Position numbers and translations under genes: made by a program | Shown here: piece after piece, positions 25,544 to 33,405 of the stretch | Layout of the letters: each line of letters begins with the position of its first letter | Position numbering within the stretch: position 1 is the first letter of the stretch | The notes under the pieces: generated by a model | Told to the model about the DNA's origin: nothing | Seen by the model: only the letters and a program-made list of their open reading frames with translations | The model's database searches: none | NCBI GenBank assembly: GCA_030024085.1 | Contig: JASEJE010000004.1 | Coordinates: 62,001-126,000 of the forward strand | From: Bacillota bacterium | GTDB taxonomy: Bacteria; Bacillota; SHA-98; UBA4971 | Reading direction: 5' to 3' | DNA: 64,000 nt

Positions 25544-26073
25544 ACGCTGCCCCTCCTTTGCCAATACCAACAAGTATTATGCCATGGCAGTGCTTTCCAG
25601 GATCATGTTTCACGCCTACCGACACACTCGCCCAGCTTTCGCGGACCGACGCTGGGTTGGGTCTCCCGCGTGCCAGACGTGCGCACCGAGCGTCCTCTCC
25701 TTCTACGACCGCGCAGCCCCGCCATAGCCCTGCCTCACTTCCATCATACATCCTCTCCCGACGTAGACGCAATCACCCGTTTGTGGGAATATGTGTTCGT
25801 ACGCTGTGGTCATTCGTGTCCCCATTCGGCTCAGGCGGCAATGCGTGCACCTCTTTGCAGCCGACGGGCACTCTCAGTCCGTTTTCCGCAGTAGAAACGT
25901 CTCCCCGTTGGCTGCGCTTCTATCGTGGGAAGTGGGATCAATAGATCTCGTTGCGCAGAGCAGGCTGGAAGCAGGAATCCGGCGGGTCGGGACAAATAAG
26001 TCTGATAGGGCGAATCGGGCGAACCTTGCAGCCTGGCCGCTCGGGACTGAATCGGGACGAGGAGGAATTCGAG
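25544..26073. other. Intergenic region between divergent methylase and C_GCAxxG_C_C genes
   Basis: About 530 bases. Overlapping frames on both strands have no start sites or recognisable families. No paired promoter elements stood out. A 19-base stretch at 25771 resembles 12731-12749 (ATCACCCGTTTGTG core); significance unknown. Confidence 0.5.
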
Positions 26074-26556
26074 ATGGCGCTTGGGAAAGCGGACGCAGAC
26101 GAACTTGCTGTGTCCTACTTCGATGGGGGGTTCAATTGCGCCGAAGCCACACTGAAGGCGGTGTGCCAGATTCTTGGGATGGAGCACGACCGCGTGCCCG
26201 CAATGGCTACGGCCTTCGGAGGCGGGATCGCGCGGCGAGGCTACACGTGCGGAGCCGTGAGCGCTGCGGCGCTCGCGGTCGGGCTGGCACTGGGGCGCAC
26301 GGATGCGTCCGACCCAAGGTCCCCATCCTACGATACGATGGGTCGTTTCCTGGACGAGTTCGTCCAGAGGTTCGGGACCGTCATGTGTAAGGAGATCTCC
26401 GGCGTTGATTTCCTCACCGAGGAAGGGCAGAGAGAGTATAAGGAGCATGCCCACACCGAGAAATGCTGTCCGGTCGTGCGGTTTGCGGCCCGCAGGACAT
26501 GTGAGCTCCTGGCCAGTGCCAGCCAGCGAGGTGCGGGCGGGGCTCAGAATGGTTAA
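26074..26556 (+). CDS. C_GCAxxG_C_C family protein
   Basis: A 160-residue protein of the C_GCAxxG_C_C family (PF09719), probable redox or metal-binding proteins of unknown reaction. The conserved positions appear as GGFNCAEATLKAV, GYTCGAVSAAALAVGLALGR, VMCKEISGVDF and HTEKCCPVVRFAA. ATG 26074 follows GAGGAGG. The first motif is CAE rather than the ideal form but spacing fits. The tail after residue 145 is low-complexity. Confidence 0.82.
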   Translation: MALGKADADELAVSYFDGGFNCAEATLKAVCQILGMEHDRVPAMATAFGGGIARRGYTCGAVSAAALAVGLALGRTDASDPRSPSYDTMGRFLDEFVQRFGTVMCKEISGVDFLTEEGQREYKEHAHTEKCCPVVRFAARRTCELLASASQRGAGGAQNG

Positions 26557-26569
26557 TGCGCATTGCACG

Positions 26570-26605
26570 GGGAATGCAGGGAATGCAGGGAATGCGGGGA
26601 ATGCG
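26570..26605 (+). repeat. Four tandem 9-bp units before tRNA-Gly
   Basis: Four copies of GGGAATGC(A/G) in direct tandem. On the tRNA strand they lie just after the mature 3' end. Confidence 0.8.
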
Positions 26606-26632
26606 GGGAGGACGGCTTTCGGGGCATACAAA

Positions 26633-26707
26633 TGGAGCGGATGACGGGATTCGAACCCGCGATCCTCGGCTTGGGAAGCCGATGCTCTACCACTGAGCCA
26701 CATCCGC
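26633..26707 (-). tRNA. tRNA-Gly (CCC)
   Basis: The minus strand reads GCGGATGTGGCTCAGTGGTA at the 5' end, an anticodon arm CGGCTTCCCAAGCCG with anticodon CCC, a T-arm GCGGGTTCGAATCCCGT, and acceptor CATCCGC followed by T and an encoded CCA. The cloverleaf is complete. Confidence 0.95.
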
Positions 26708-26846
26708 TCGTCAAACTCCGTATGCTATTGAAGGTCTCCGCCTGCCTCTAGTATATCCCCAACGCCGACCTGCGTCAACCACTACTCGGCATCCTAAGCC
26801 CAACGCCACTTTGCGGGCCACGGGCGGGTTGCAGGCGAATCTAAAA

Positions 26847-26923
26847 TGGTGGTCGCTGCTGGACTCGAACCAGCGACCTCTACGATGTGAGCGTAGCGCT
26901 CTAACCGACTGAGCTAAGCGACC
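26847..26923 (-). tRNA. tRNA-Val (CAC)
   Basis: The minus strand has acceptor GGTCGCT pairing with AGCGACC, D-arm AGCTCAGTCGGTTAGAGC, anticodon stem CTACG/CGTAG with loop CTCACAT (anticodon CAC), T-arm CTGGTTCGAGTCCAG and an encoded CCA. Confidence 0.95.
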
Positions 26924-27125
26924 ACTTCAAGTATTGAGCTGCCTCGTTTACCGGGGCACTGTTATTATACCCCAGGCCGGCTCGAAAGGCAAGAGGGGGT
27001 TCAGCGCGCCGTGCCTCACCCCGGCCCGCCACACCATGCCACACGATACCGCATGACGCCGCACTTGCCGCAGTGCGCGGAACCGCTCCCCGGAATAGCG
27101 AGCCAAAACACGCGTACAAAACAAA

Positions 27126-27201
27126 TGGCGCTCCCAGCGGAATTCGAATCCGCGTCGCCGCCTTGAAAGGGCGGTGTCCTAGGCCCCTAGACGATGGGAG
27201 C
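27126..27201 (-). tRNA. tRNA-Glu (TTC)
   Basis: The minus strand begins GCTCCCATCGTCTAGGGGCC, typical of tRNA-Glu. The anticodon stem CCGCC/GGCGG encloses CTTTCAA (anticodon TTC), and the T-arm CGGATTCGAATTCCG, acceptor TGGGAGC, G and an encoded CCA follow. It is the first tRNA of the three-gene cluster. Confidence 0.95.
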
Positions 27202-27235
27202 GCAACTTCTATCAGCCTTCCTACAGGCACTTCGT

Positions 27236-27265
27236 ATGCTATCACAAGAGGCGCGCCAGTGTCAA
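27236..27265 (-). promoter_or_regulatory. Promoter of the tRNA cluster
   Basis: On the minus strand TTGACA (27265-27260), 18 bases, TAGCAT (27241-27236). It ends about 35 bases before tRNA-Glu, a good distance for a stable RNA transcript. Confidence 0.7.
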
Positions 27266-27287
27266 GACCGGCGCGGCCGACTGTCGT

Positions 27288-27335
27288 CGGTCTGTGATAA
27301 TGTCACCCTGTAAGCGGTCTGAGAAAATGTCACCC
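27288..27335. repeat. Two 21-bp direct repeats, insertion-sequence-end-like
   Basis: CGGTCTGTGATAATGTCACC and CGGTCTGAGAAAATGTCACC, each followed by C, at 27288-27308 and 27315-27335. Most positions agree. The reverse form GGTGACATTTTCTCAGACCG resembles ends of several insertion sequences. No transposase is near, so it may be a remnant. Confidence 0.5.
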
Positions 27336-27411
27336 CCCCGGCAGTACACTCCGGATCCGCGAGGGCCCGGAGCACCTGCCCCAGCCCCGGGGCTGGGGCA
27401 GGTGGCAGAAT

Positions 27412-28464
27412 TCATGGGTGGCAGACACGGGCCTGCTGTGTGGTGGGATCATCCTGCATGTGAGGCCATCCCTTCGGCGACCGCGGTCGGGGCTTTGTGG
27501 TGGCATCCTGGGTGGTCACCAGGTATACGCCTCCCATGGCCAGCAGCCCCCCGAGGCCCTTCATCCACGATAGTGACTCCCCGAGGAGCACGGCGCCGCC
27601 GAGCACTCCGAAGAACGGCACCAGATTGAGGCAGCTTGTGACCACCGTGGACCCCAGCTGCTCGAGGGCAAACAGGTACAGGATGTAGCTCAGCGCAGAG
27701 CATATTGCACCGAGATAGAGGATGTTGAGCCATACCACCAGGCCCCACGTTGCGACGGGTAGCCCGTCGTGGAGCGCCGCCGGCACCAGGAACAGCGTGC
27801 CTGCCAGGGTCTGGTATGTGTTGAGTGTGAGGTTGTCGTAGTGGTCCAGGAGCGGCTTATTGATCATGGTGTATGCCACCCAGGCGCACGCCGACAGGAA
27901 CACCAGGACATTTCCCAGCATCGCCTTGCCCGACAGCGACGACACCAGGTCGGCCTGGGCAACTGCATAGACGCCAGCGCACGACATGGCGATGCCCGCC
28001 CACTGCAGGGCAGTAACCCTGCTGCGGAGGAGCACGACTACGGCAAGGGCGTTGATGACCGGCGCGGTTCCGGTGATGAGCGAGGCGGTGCTGGCCGAGG
28101 TGAGACGAAGGCCGCCGTTTTCAAGCATGAAGTAGACTGTCACGCCAAGGACGCCTCCGATCAGCACGCGGACGGCGCCGGACGCAGGCACGGTTGGGCG
28201 TGGGTTCTGGTTCTCTCGCCGGGATCGGCGCGCCTCGGCCCGCCGGGCGCCATGTCGTGCCGCATACAGGGCCAGAAAGATCGCGCTCGCCAGCACGTGT
28301 CTTGCGAACGCCACCTGGACGGGCGCGAGACCTCCTACAAGGAGGGACTTGGTGCTGATGAAGGATAGCCCCCACACCACGGTCGTGAACAGGATCGCCG
28401 CGAGCGCTGCAATTCGCCTCGCATCTCCGGTGTGCTGGGTTGGGACGGAACACATCTTCGGCAT
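27412..28464 (-). CDS. EamA/DMT-family transporter
   Basis: A 350-residue protein of the drug/metabolite transporter superfamily with ten predicted membrane segments in two EamA repeats. Markers are TTVVWGLSFISTKSLL and PVQVAFARHVLAS in the first half, and SALSYILYLFALEQLGST, then FFGVLGGAVLLGE in the second. It is probably an exporter of small metabolites; the substrate cannot be told. ATG 28464 (MPKMCSV) has AAAGGA about 10 bases upstream. The C-terminal 30 residues are low-complexity. Confidence 0.88.
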   Translation of the reverse strand: MPKMCSVPTQHTGDARRIAALAAILFTTVVWGLSFISTKSLLVGGLAPVQVAFARHVLASAIFLALYAARHGARRAEARRSRRENQNPRPTVPASGAVRVLIGGVLGVTVYFMLENGGLRLTSASTASLITGTAPVINALAVVVLLRSRVTALQWAGIAMSCAGVYAVAQADLVSSLSGKAMLGNVLVFLSACAWVAYTMINKPLLDHYDNLTLNTYQTLAGTLFLVPAALHDGLPVATWGLVVWLNILYLGAICSALSYILYLFALEQLGSTVVTSCLNLVPFFGVLGGAVLLGESLSWMKGLGGLLAMGGVYLVTTQDATTKPRPRSPKGWPHMQDDPTTQQARVCHP

Positions 28465-29312
28465 GGTTGACCGATCCTTTCGCCGTCGCATGTCGCGTAC
28501 CGTACCGTATCGTACGGTGCCTCGTCGCACGAGCCAGGCAAGGTGGCAACAGGATCCGCGATCCCGCAGAACTCACGGCCAGCGGAGACACCCGCGTTGC
28601 ACGTGGGCGCTATCACCTCACAGCCGAGGTTTATGATGATGATATCACGGCTAAGCCCGATGTGGAAGGGGTTTACGCAGGTCGCGGCGGGAAATGGCGG
28701 CATGGGGACGTGGGGAGCATAGGGACTAAGCATGGCGCCATGAGTTTGCGACACCTTTTCTGGCGGTGTTGGGGTTGCCGGTGCTTGCTAGGGCGGGGCG
28801 CCTGGAATCTGGCTAGCCTTAAGCGCCAAATTCGAACGCATCTCACCGCACGCGCCGTCCCCGGAGGGCAACACCGGCAACCCTGGACAGGACTCACCCG
28901 CTGAAAAGTAGCGCGAACTTGTGGCGATCTACCTAGATCCCTGGTTCCGTGGGTTGTGACGCGTGCGCGTAGCGATTGTGGCGCCGGCCGGTTACGCCTA
29001 CCTCCTCGGCCCACGCCGGCCAACGCGTGTCACCTTCCCCTAGTCCGTGAACGATGCGGTCTTGAGCACGTCGAGGACCTTCACCGGGTCGCCTGGTCCC
29101 CGCACAATTCGCCAATCGCCAGCTAATTGGACGGCGCACGATTCGCCAATTACCGGCTGGTTGGACGCCGGACAATTCGCCAATTGTTGGCTGATTGTCC
29201 GCTAGACAATTCGCCAATCGCTGGCTGATTCGCCGATGCACAATGTGAGAGTTACTGGCTGATTGTGCGCTGGAGAATTCGCCGATCGCTGCCTGATTGT
29301 CCTGTGGACAAT
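28465..29312. other. Repeat-filled intergenic region
   Basis: 848 bases without a supported gene. In order: a CGTACCGTACCGTATCGTAC palindrome-like tract at 28496-28518 before the DMT gene, an R1 copy (28727-28939), and a tandem array (29100-29335) that runs into the 3' end of the metal permease gene. A 128-residue minus-strand frame over the array is a product of the repeats. Confidence 0.65.
28727..28939 (+). repeat. Dispersed repeat R1, copy 2
   Basis: The most complete R1 copy: CTAAGCATGGCGCCATGAG, GTTTGCGACACC, GGTGTTGGGGTTGCCGGTGC, TTGCTAGGGCGGGGCGCCTGG, GCGCCAAATTCGAACGC, CGCGCCGTCCCCGGAGGGC, GCTGAAAAGTAGCGCGAAC and CTACCTAG. It contains the inverted pair GGGTTGCCGGTG/CACCGGCAACCC. Confidence 0.8.
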
Positions 29313-29335
29313 TCAGCAATTGCCTGCTGATTGTG
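29100..29335. repeat. Seven tandem 33-35-bp hairpin units
   Basis: Units follow the pattern GACAATTCGCCAAT, about 4 bases, TGGCTGATTGTC plus a few bases; copies diverge by several bases each. Each unit is an imperfect inverted repeat (ACAATTCGCCA against TGGCTGATTGT). The array overlaps the end of the znuB-like gene by about 20 bases. There are no unique spacers. Confidence 0.8.
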
Positions 29336-30161
29336 GTGGTGGTGGCGACAGGGGTTTATGGGGCCGGACGGCGCGCCACAGCGACGTCGCCGCGAAGGCG
29401 GCGCCGGAGACCATGACGATGGTCGCCCCGGGCGTGAGGTCAAATCCGTAGGAAAGCCACAGGCCCGCGAGGGTGAATGCGGCCCCAAGGACGCTCGAGA
29501 GCACCATCATCCTGCCGAGGTGCACTGTGAACTGTCGGCTGATGGCTGCAGGGACCGTCAGGAGGGCTATCGTCAGGATGAGGCCCACGACCCGCATTGC
29601 CATCACCGCCGTGAGGGCGATGAGGGAGAGGAGGACCAGGTACAGTCGTTCCACAGGCACTCCGAGCACGGAAGAGAACTCTTCGTCGAAGGAGATGGCA
29701 AGGAACTCCTTGTAAAGGACAACCACGAGCAGGATTATGACGGCATCGAGCACGCCCATCAGGGCGATGTCGCTGCCCGGGACCGCGAGTATGCTGCCGA
29801 AGAGATAGCTCATGAGGTCCGCCGAGTAGCCGGGCGTGATGTCGATCAGGATTATGCCGAGGGCCATTCCCATCGCCCACATGATGCCGATGGCGATGTC
29901 CACGCCCTGGCGCGCCCGCCTGCTCACGACGCCCATCGCCAGGGCGGCGGCGAGGCTGAACGACACGGCCCCGACGACCGGGCTCGTCCCCAGGAAGATC
30001 CCGAGGCCGATGCCGCCATATGCTGCGTGAGAGATGCCACCGGCCAGGAAGACGATCCTGTTCACCACCACGTAGGTGCCGATGATCCCGCACGCGACGC
30101 TGACCAGCACACCGGCGGCCAGCGCGTTTCGCATGAACTCGTACCGCAGCGCCTCCAGCAT
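29313..30161 (-). CDS. znuB: Metal ABC transporter permease (ZnuB/TroC family)
   Basis: A 282-residue ABC-3 family permease with about eight membrane helices. Features include YVVVNRIVFLAGGISHAAYG, the usual ISHAA/G motif, GVDIAIGIMWAMGMALGII and MRVVGLILTIALLTVPAAIS. ATG 30161 shares its A with the ATPase stop (TGATG), so the pair is coupled. The final 25 residues enter the tandem repeat array, so the tail may be altered. Zinc is the likely substrate given the Zur-like regulator, with manganese or iron as alternatives. Confidence 0.88.
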   Translation of the reverse strand: MLEALRYEFMRNALAAGVLVSVACGIIGTYVVVNRIVFLAGGISHAAYGGIGLGIFLGTSPVVGAVSFSLAAALAMGVVSRRARQGVDIAIGIMWAMGMALGIILIDITPGYSADLMSYLFGSILAVPGSDIALMGVLDAVIILLVVVLYKEFLAISFDEEFSSVLGVPVERLYLVLLSLIALTAVMAMRVVGLILTIALLTVPAAISRQFTVHLGRMMVLSSVLGAAFTLAGLWLSYGFDLTPGATIVMVSGAAFAATSLWRAVRPHKPLSPPPPQSAGNC

Positions 30162-30955
30162 CACTTCCGGACCTCCTCGTGCGTGTCCAGCACCCGGTGG
30201 GCAAGCCCGTGCGCGATGAGGTCCACAGGGCACTCATATGCCACCTGCAGCATGTCGCGGGTGATAGCCCTGGAATTGTGGTACACGAGCCTGCGGTTGA
30301 GGCAGGCGATGGACTTTACATAAGCCGAGATGACGCCGATGTCGTGCGACACCATCACGATGGTCACCGTCTCGTTCAGGGCGCGCAGCAGGTCGTAAAG
30401 CCCCGCCTCGATTTGGCTGTCGAGCGCGGCTGCGGGCTCGTCCAATAGAAGCACCTTCGGCTCAGCGGCGAGCGCCCTCGCTATGAGGACCCGCTGCCTC
30501 TGTCCCCAGGAGAGGCGCCCGATCTGCCTGTCCTTCAGATCGAGCATCTCCACGGCCTGGAGCGCCCCGGCGGCGACCGCCCGGTCCTCGTCCGTGTAGC
30601 GTCTGAGGCAGCCTGTATGCCCGAGCCGGCCCATGAGCACGACGTCCCACACGCTCACGGGGAAATCGCGGTCAAACGACGAATACTGCGGCACATACCC
30701 GATGAACCTGCGCCCCTTTTGGGGGCTTGTCCCCAGCACCGTCACCTTGCCGCGGCTGGGCCTCGCAAGCCCGAGGATGGTTTTGAGGAGCGTGGTCTTG
30801 CCGCCGCCGTTCGGGCCGATGACTCCGATGAAGTCGTATTCGCGAACGACGAGGCTGACGTCCTCCAGGACGGGGGCGCCGTCGTAGTGGACCCAGACGT
30901 CCTCGAGGCGGATCACTTCGTCGGCTGTGCCTGCATCGATGTGCGTCTTGTGCAT
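30161..30955 (-). CDS. znuC: Metal ABC transporter ATP-binding protein (ZnuC family)
   Basis: A 264-residue ATPase. Walker A is GPNGGGKTT at residues 47-55, the Q-loop follows in IGYVPQYSSFDRDFP, the signature is LSWGQRQRV (Trp in place of the second Gly of LSGGQ), and Walker B is VLLLDEPAAALD, then VSHD. The pattern FPVSVWDVVLMGR is typical of metal importers. ATG 30955 has GGTGAG 7 bases upstream; the longer frame from 31090 adds only low-complexity residues. Confidence 0.9.
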   Translation of the reverse strand: MHKTHIDAGTADEVIRLEDVWVHYDGAPVLEDVSLVVREYDFIGVIGPNGGGKTTLLKTILGLARPSRGKVTVLGTSPQKGRRFIGYVPQYSSFDRDFPVSVWDVVLMGRLGHTGCLRRYTDEDRAVAAGALQAVEMLDLKDRQIGRLSWGQRQRVLIARALAAEPKVLLLDEPAAALDSQIEAGLYDLLRALNETVTIVMVSHDIGVISAYVKSIACLNRRLVYHNSRAITRDMLQVAYECPVDLIAHGLAHRVLDTHEEVRK

Positions 30956-31219
30956 CCAGAGTCTCACCATCCCCATGCCGGGAGGCCGGCTGCTAAGCTG
31001 GCACCGGCTTGCCGGCGGGTCCTGGGCCTGGGCTGCGGTCCTGGGCTGCGGCCTTGGGCCCGGGCTGCGAACGAAGCACTCAACGAACAATCCCTCTCGC
31101 CCGGGCCGGTTGCACCCGTCCGAGCGTTTCTCTGCAAGAGCCTCACAGAAGGGACCCTGCGCCCTGACGGACCGACGCTACGATGCCCTGGCGCCACGTG
31201 TCCCGGCGCTAAAGCGCCG
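30956..31219. other. Spacer between znuA and znuC
   Basis: 264 bases with GGGCCTGGGCTGCGGTCCTG-type repeats at 31015-31075. No gene recognised. Confidence 0.5.
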
Positions 31220-32257
31220 CTACCGGCCGCCGATGGCCTCGACGAGGGTCCGCGCCACCGCTCGGAGGTTCGCCGCCCAGTCCCGCGCGAGCGGGTCGAC
31301 GGTTGCCACGCGAGCGCCGATCTGACGCGCGAGCACCTCGGCGGCCCTTGGGCTGATCTGTGGCTGTACGAAGATGACCTTTACGTGATTCGCCCTTGCC
31401 GCCTCCACGAGCGCCGCCAGCTCTTTCGCACTGGGCTCCTTGCCCTCGACCTCTATCGGCAGCTCCTCGAGGCCGTAGTCCCTGGCGAAGTAGCCCCAGG
31501 CAGGGTGGAGCACCATGAATCGCCCACCCCTGGCGGGCGCGAGGGTCTGGGTGAGTTCTGCGTCGAGAGCGTCCAGATCCCGGAGGAACGCCTCCTTGTT
31601 ACGCTCGTAAACATCGCGGTGGGCCGGGTCGACCTCCGCGAGGCCGCGGCAGATCTGCTCGGCCTGGATGCGGACGAGCCTTGGGGACAGCCAGACGTGC
31701 GGGTCCTCGTCGCCTGAAAGCTCGATTCCCGACGTGGAATCCACGACTAGCATGCTCCTGTTGGCCGCGGCGATGCGGGGCATCCACGCTTCCTCGAAAT
31801 CGACACGGATCCGCACATACATCTGCGCGCGGGCGAGGTCGCGCATCTGGCTCGCCGTAGGTTCGTACGTATGGGGGCTTGCGCCCGGCGGGACCATGAC
31901 TGACACCGCCACCCTGTCGCCGCCGATGCGCTCAACGAAATACGCCTGTGGCAGGATGCTCACGACGACCCTTAATCTGTCGGTGCTGGCGCCACTGCTG
32001 CTGCCGGAGGCTGCCTCACACCGCGACATTGTGGCGATGCCGTCAGGGCCTGAAGGCCCGAGGATCGACAGCAATGTGACGATGGCGACGATAAACGGGA
32101 CGACGACGCCGAGAGGGGCAGCAGTCGTCGGAACAATCGCCAGGAACCTGCTTCTCACGGGGCGTTGTCGCCTCTCCTGCACACGCGCGTGCGACCCGGA
32201 GCGCAGTCCGACTGGACGACGCACATGGATACGCGCTACTTCCGCTTGCTCTGACAT
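31220..32257 (-). CDS. znuA: Metal ABC transporter substrate-binding protein (ZnuA/TroA family)
   Basis: A 345-residue cluster A-I binding protein. Candidate metal ligands are His in PPGASPHTYEPT, His in DEDPHVWLSP, His in MVLHPAWGYF and Asp in VATVDPLARD. The His-rich loop of many zinc ZnuA proteins is missing. The N-terminus has an unusual basic stretch of about 50 residues before a hydrophobic segment (LGVVVPFIVAIVTLLSI), and no lipobox, so it is probably anchored by an uncleaved helix. ATG 32257 follows GGGGAGGTG and overlaps the regulator gene by 22 bases. Confidence 0.88.
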   Translation of the reverse strand: MSEQAEVARIHVRRPVGLRSGSHARVQERRQRPVRSRFLAIVPTTAAPLGVVVPFIVAIVTLLSILGPSGPDGIATMSRCEAASGSSSGASTDRLRVVVSILPQAYFVERIGGDRVAVSVMVPPGASPHTYEPTASQMRDLARAQMYVRIRVDFEEAWMPRIAAANRSMLVVDSTSGIELSGDEDPHVWLSPRLVRIQAEQICRGLAEVDPAHRDVYERNKEAFLRDLDALDAELTQTLAPARGGRFMVLHPAWGYFARDYGLEELPIEVEGKEPSAKELAALVEAARANHVKVIFVQPQISPRAAEVLARQIGARVATVDPLARDWAANLRAVARTLVEAIGGR

Positions 32258-32673
32258 TCTGGACACCTCCCCATAAGTTGCAGCCAGTGACCTTCGACCT
32301 CGAAACCTGTCTTCGAAGCTACAGAGTCGACCAGGGCTGTGAGGTCGCAGCCCTCGAACTCCACGGCCCTGCCACACCCGACGCAGATGAGATGGTGGCG
32401 GTGCCCGGGGGACGCCGGGGCGTAACTATGGCATCCGTCAGGGAGGTGCAGGCGCCTCAGGGCACCGATATCTGCGAGGATGTCGAGGGTGCGGTACACG
32501 GTGGTGAGACCGATCTCCGGGCATTCGGCTCTGGCGTCTTCGCATATCCGGGCTGCGTCGAGGCGGCCGTCGGTCGTGGCGAGAACGCGGAGCACTGCAC
32601 GTCGCTGCCGCGTCAGCTTGTAGCTATGAGCCTTCAGTTGCTGTTCGAGCCCTTCCAGGTCGATCACTCTCAT
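32236..32673 (-). CDS. zur: Fur-family metalloregulator, probably Zur
   Basis: A 145-residue Fur-family repressor. The winged-helix part has KLTRQRRAVLRVLATTDGRL and IGLTTVYRTLDILADIG. The regulatory metal region HRHHLICVGCGRAVEFEGC and a C-terminal CPEC supply the structural zinc cysteines. It is first in an operon with a ZnuABC-type transporter, the usual arrangement for Zur, though MntR/Fur-like roles in manganese or iron control cannot be excluded. A palindrome next to its promoter suggests autoregulation. Confidence 0.85.
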   Translation of the reverse strand: MRVIDLEGLEQQLKAHSYKLTRQRRAVLRVLATTDGRLDAARICEDARAECPEIGLTTVYRTLDILADIGALRRLHLPDGCHSYAPASPGHRHHLICVGCGRAVEFEGCDLTALVDSVASKTGFEVEGHWLQLMGRCPECQSKRK

Positions 32674-32682
32674 TGCGCCCCT

Positions 32683-32703
32683 AATTGAACATGGTTTTCA
32701 TTT
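32683..32703 (-). promoter_or_regulatory. Zur/Fur-type operator
   Basis: A 21-base imperfect palindrome, AATTGAACATGG followed by TTTTCATTT, with matching outer arms (AA.TGAA and its complement). It lies between the -10 box and the regulator ATG, where bound repressor would block transcription. Confidence 0.5.
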
Positions 32704-32706
32704 AGT

Positions 32707-32735
32707 ACTTTACGCCCATCCCGTGGACGTGTCAA
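32707..32735 (-). promoter_or_regulatory. Promoter of the zur-znuACB operon
   Basis: On the minus strand TTGACA (32735-32730), 17 bases, TAAAGT (32712-32707). The start would fall at or inside the palindrome. Confidence 0.7.
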
Positions 32736-32796
32736 GGGGAAGCGAGTCCCGAGATCCCAGGCTCACCGCCTCCGGGGGCTGGTAAGGCCCGAACTC

Positions 32797-32920
32797 GCTG
32801 AGTGAAGGTTCGTCAGTTCTTCCCCGTTTTCCAGCGGCTGCAGGGATCGCGGTGTTGCACTCGGGGACGGCGCCCCCAAGCGGGGTGCGGTGCTTCGCCA
32901 GAATCCGGCCCATCGGGCAA
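32797..32920 (+). repeat. Dispersed repeat R2, copy B
   Basis: Matches copy C: CTGAGTGAAGGTTCGTCAG, CCCCGTTTTCCAGC, GGTGTTGCACTCGGGGACGG, CCCCAAGCGGGG and TTCGCCAGAATCCGGCCC. Its edges are more worn than those of copy C. Confidence 0.75.
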
Positions 32921-32951
32921 GTACCCTGCCCCGAGCAGGGAAAAGGCGTCA

Positions 32952-33193
32952 TGTTTCGCATGAGCGAGGATGGTGTGCCGATAATTCACCTGTTGCATGT
33001 TGAAGGGCTTGCCCAGAAGTACGGCCTCAGATTCGACCCCATCCCCCTCCTAGAGCCAGGCGAAGGGAAGGTCTACTACAGGGAGCGCTTCCCGCGATGG
33101 TTTCCTCCCTTGATCCTGGCGGTCTACTCCGCAGGGCTGGTCGCCATCTCCAGGTGGCGCGGGACCCTCTTCCTCCGTAGCCAGGTGAGGTAA
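32952..33193 (+). pseudogene. Remnant of a PgsW-like poly-gamma-glutamate system gene (C-terminal part)
   Basis: An 80-residue frame from ATG 32952 reads VPIIHLLHVEGLAQKYGLRF then DPIPLLEPGEGKVYYRERFP, and ends in a hydrophobic segment PPLILAVYSAGLVAISRW. This resembles the C-terminus of PgsW-type proteins of poly-gamma-glutamate loci as I remember them. The N-terminal bulk is missing and an R2 repeat sits exactly where it should be, so the gene seems truncated. The family call is from memory of the motif. Confidence 0.45.
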
Positions 33194-33405
33194 TACATCA
33201 GCTAGCCGGAAGTTCCCGTGGTATCGAGGCCTAAATCTGTTGGGGCGCTTGGTTTCTTGAGCAGCGGGGGTTTTCAGCCTCGTGGCTACGGCAAAGGTAG
33301 GCCCAGGTGAGCGAAGATCCGGCGGTGCAGTTCGTCTTGCGACCGCCAAGATGACGGGCTTCTGACCATTGGTCGCTATACGCCATTCCCAAGTCCCCGA
33401 AACCA
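33194..33405. other. Spacer after the PgsW-like remnant
   Basis: Nothing recognised. It lies at the 3' end of the minus-strand sugar cluster; no clear terminator hairpin was seen. Confidence 0.4.

Noticed and set aside
24671-26073. Complete restriction-modification system
   Set aside because: Only the methylase is intact; no endonuclease motif was found in the flanks.
28933-29319. A 128-residue minus-strand repeat protein
   Set aside because: It is a read-through of the tandem hairpin array and overlaps the permease gene end.
29100-29335. CRISPR-like repeated units
   Set aside because: Units are contiguous and divergent with no unique spacers of constant length, and no cas gene is present.
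30617-31717. Plus-strand frame opposite znuC and znuA
   Set aside because: Mirror of two intact genes; no motif.
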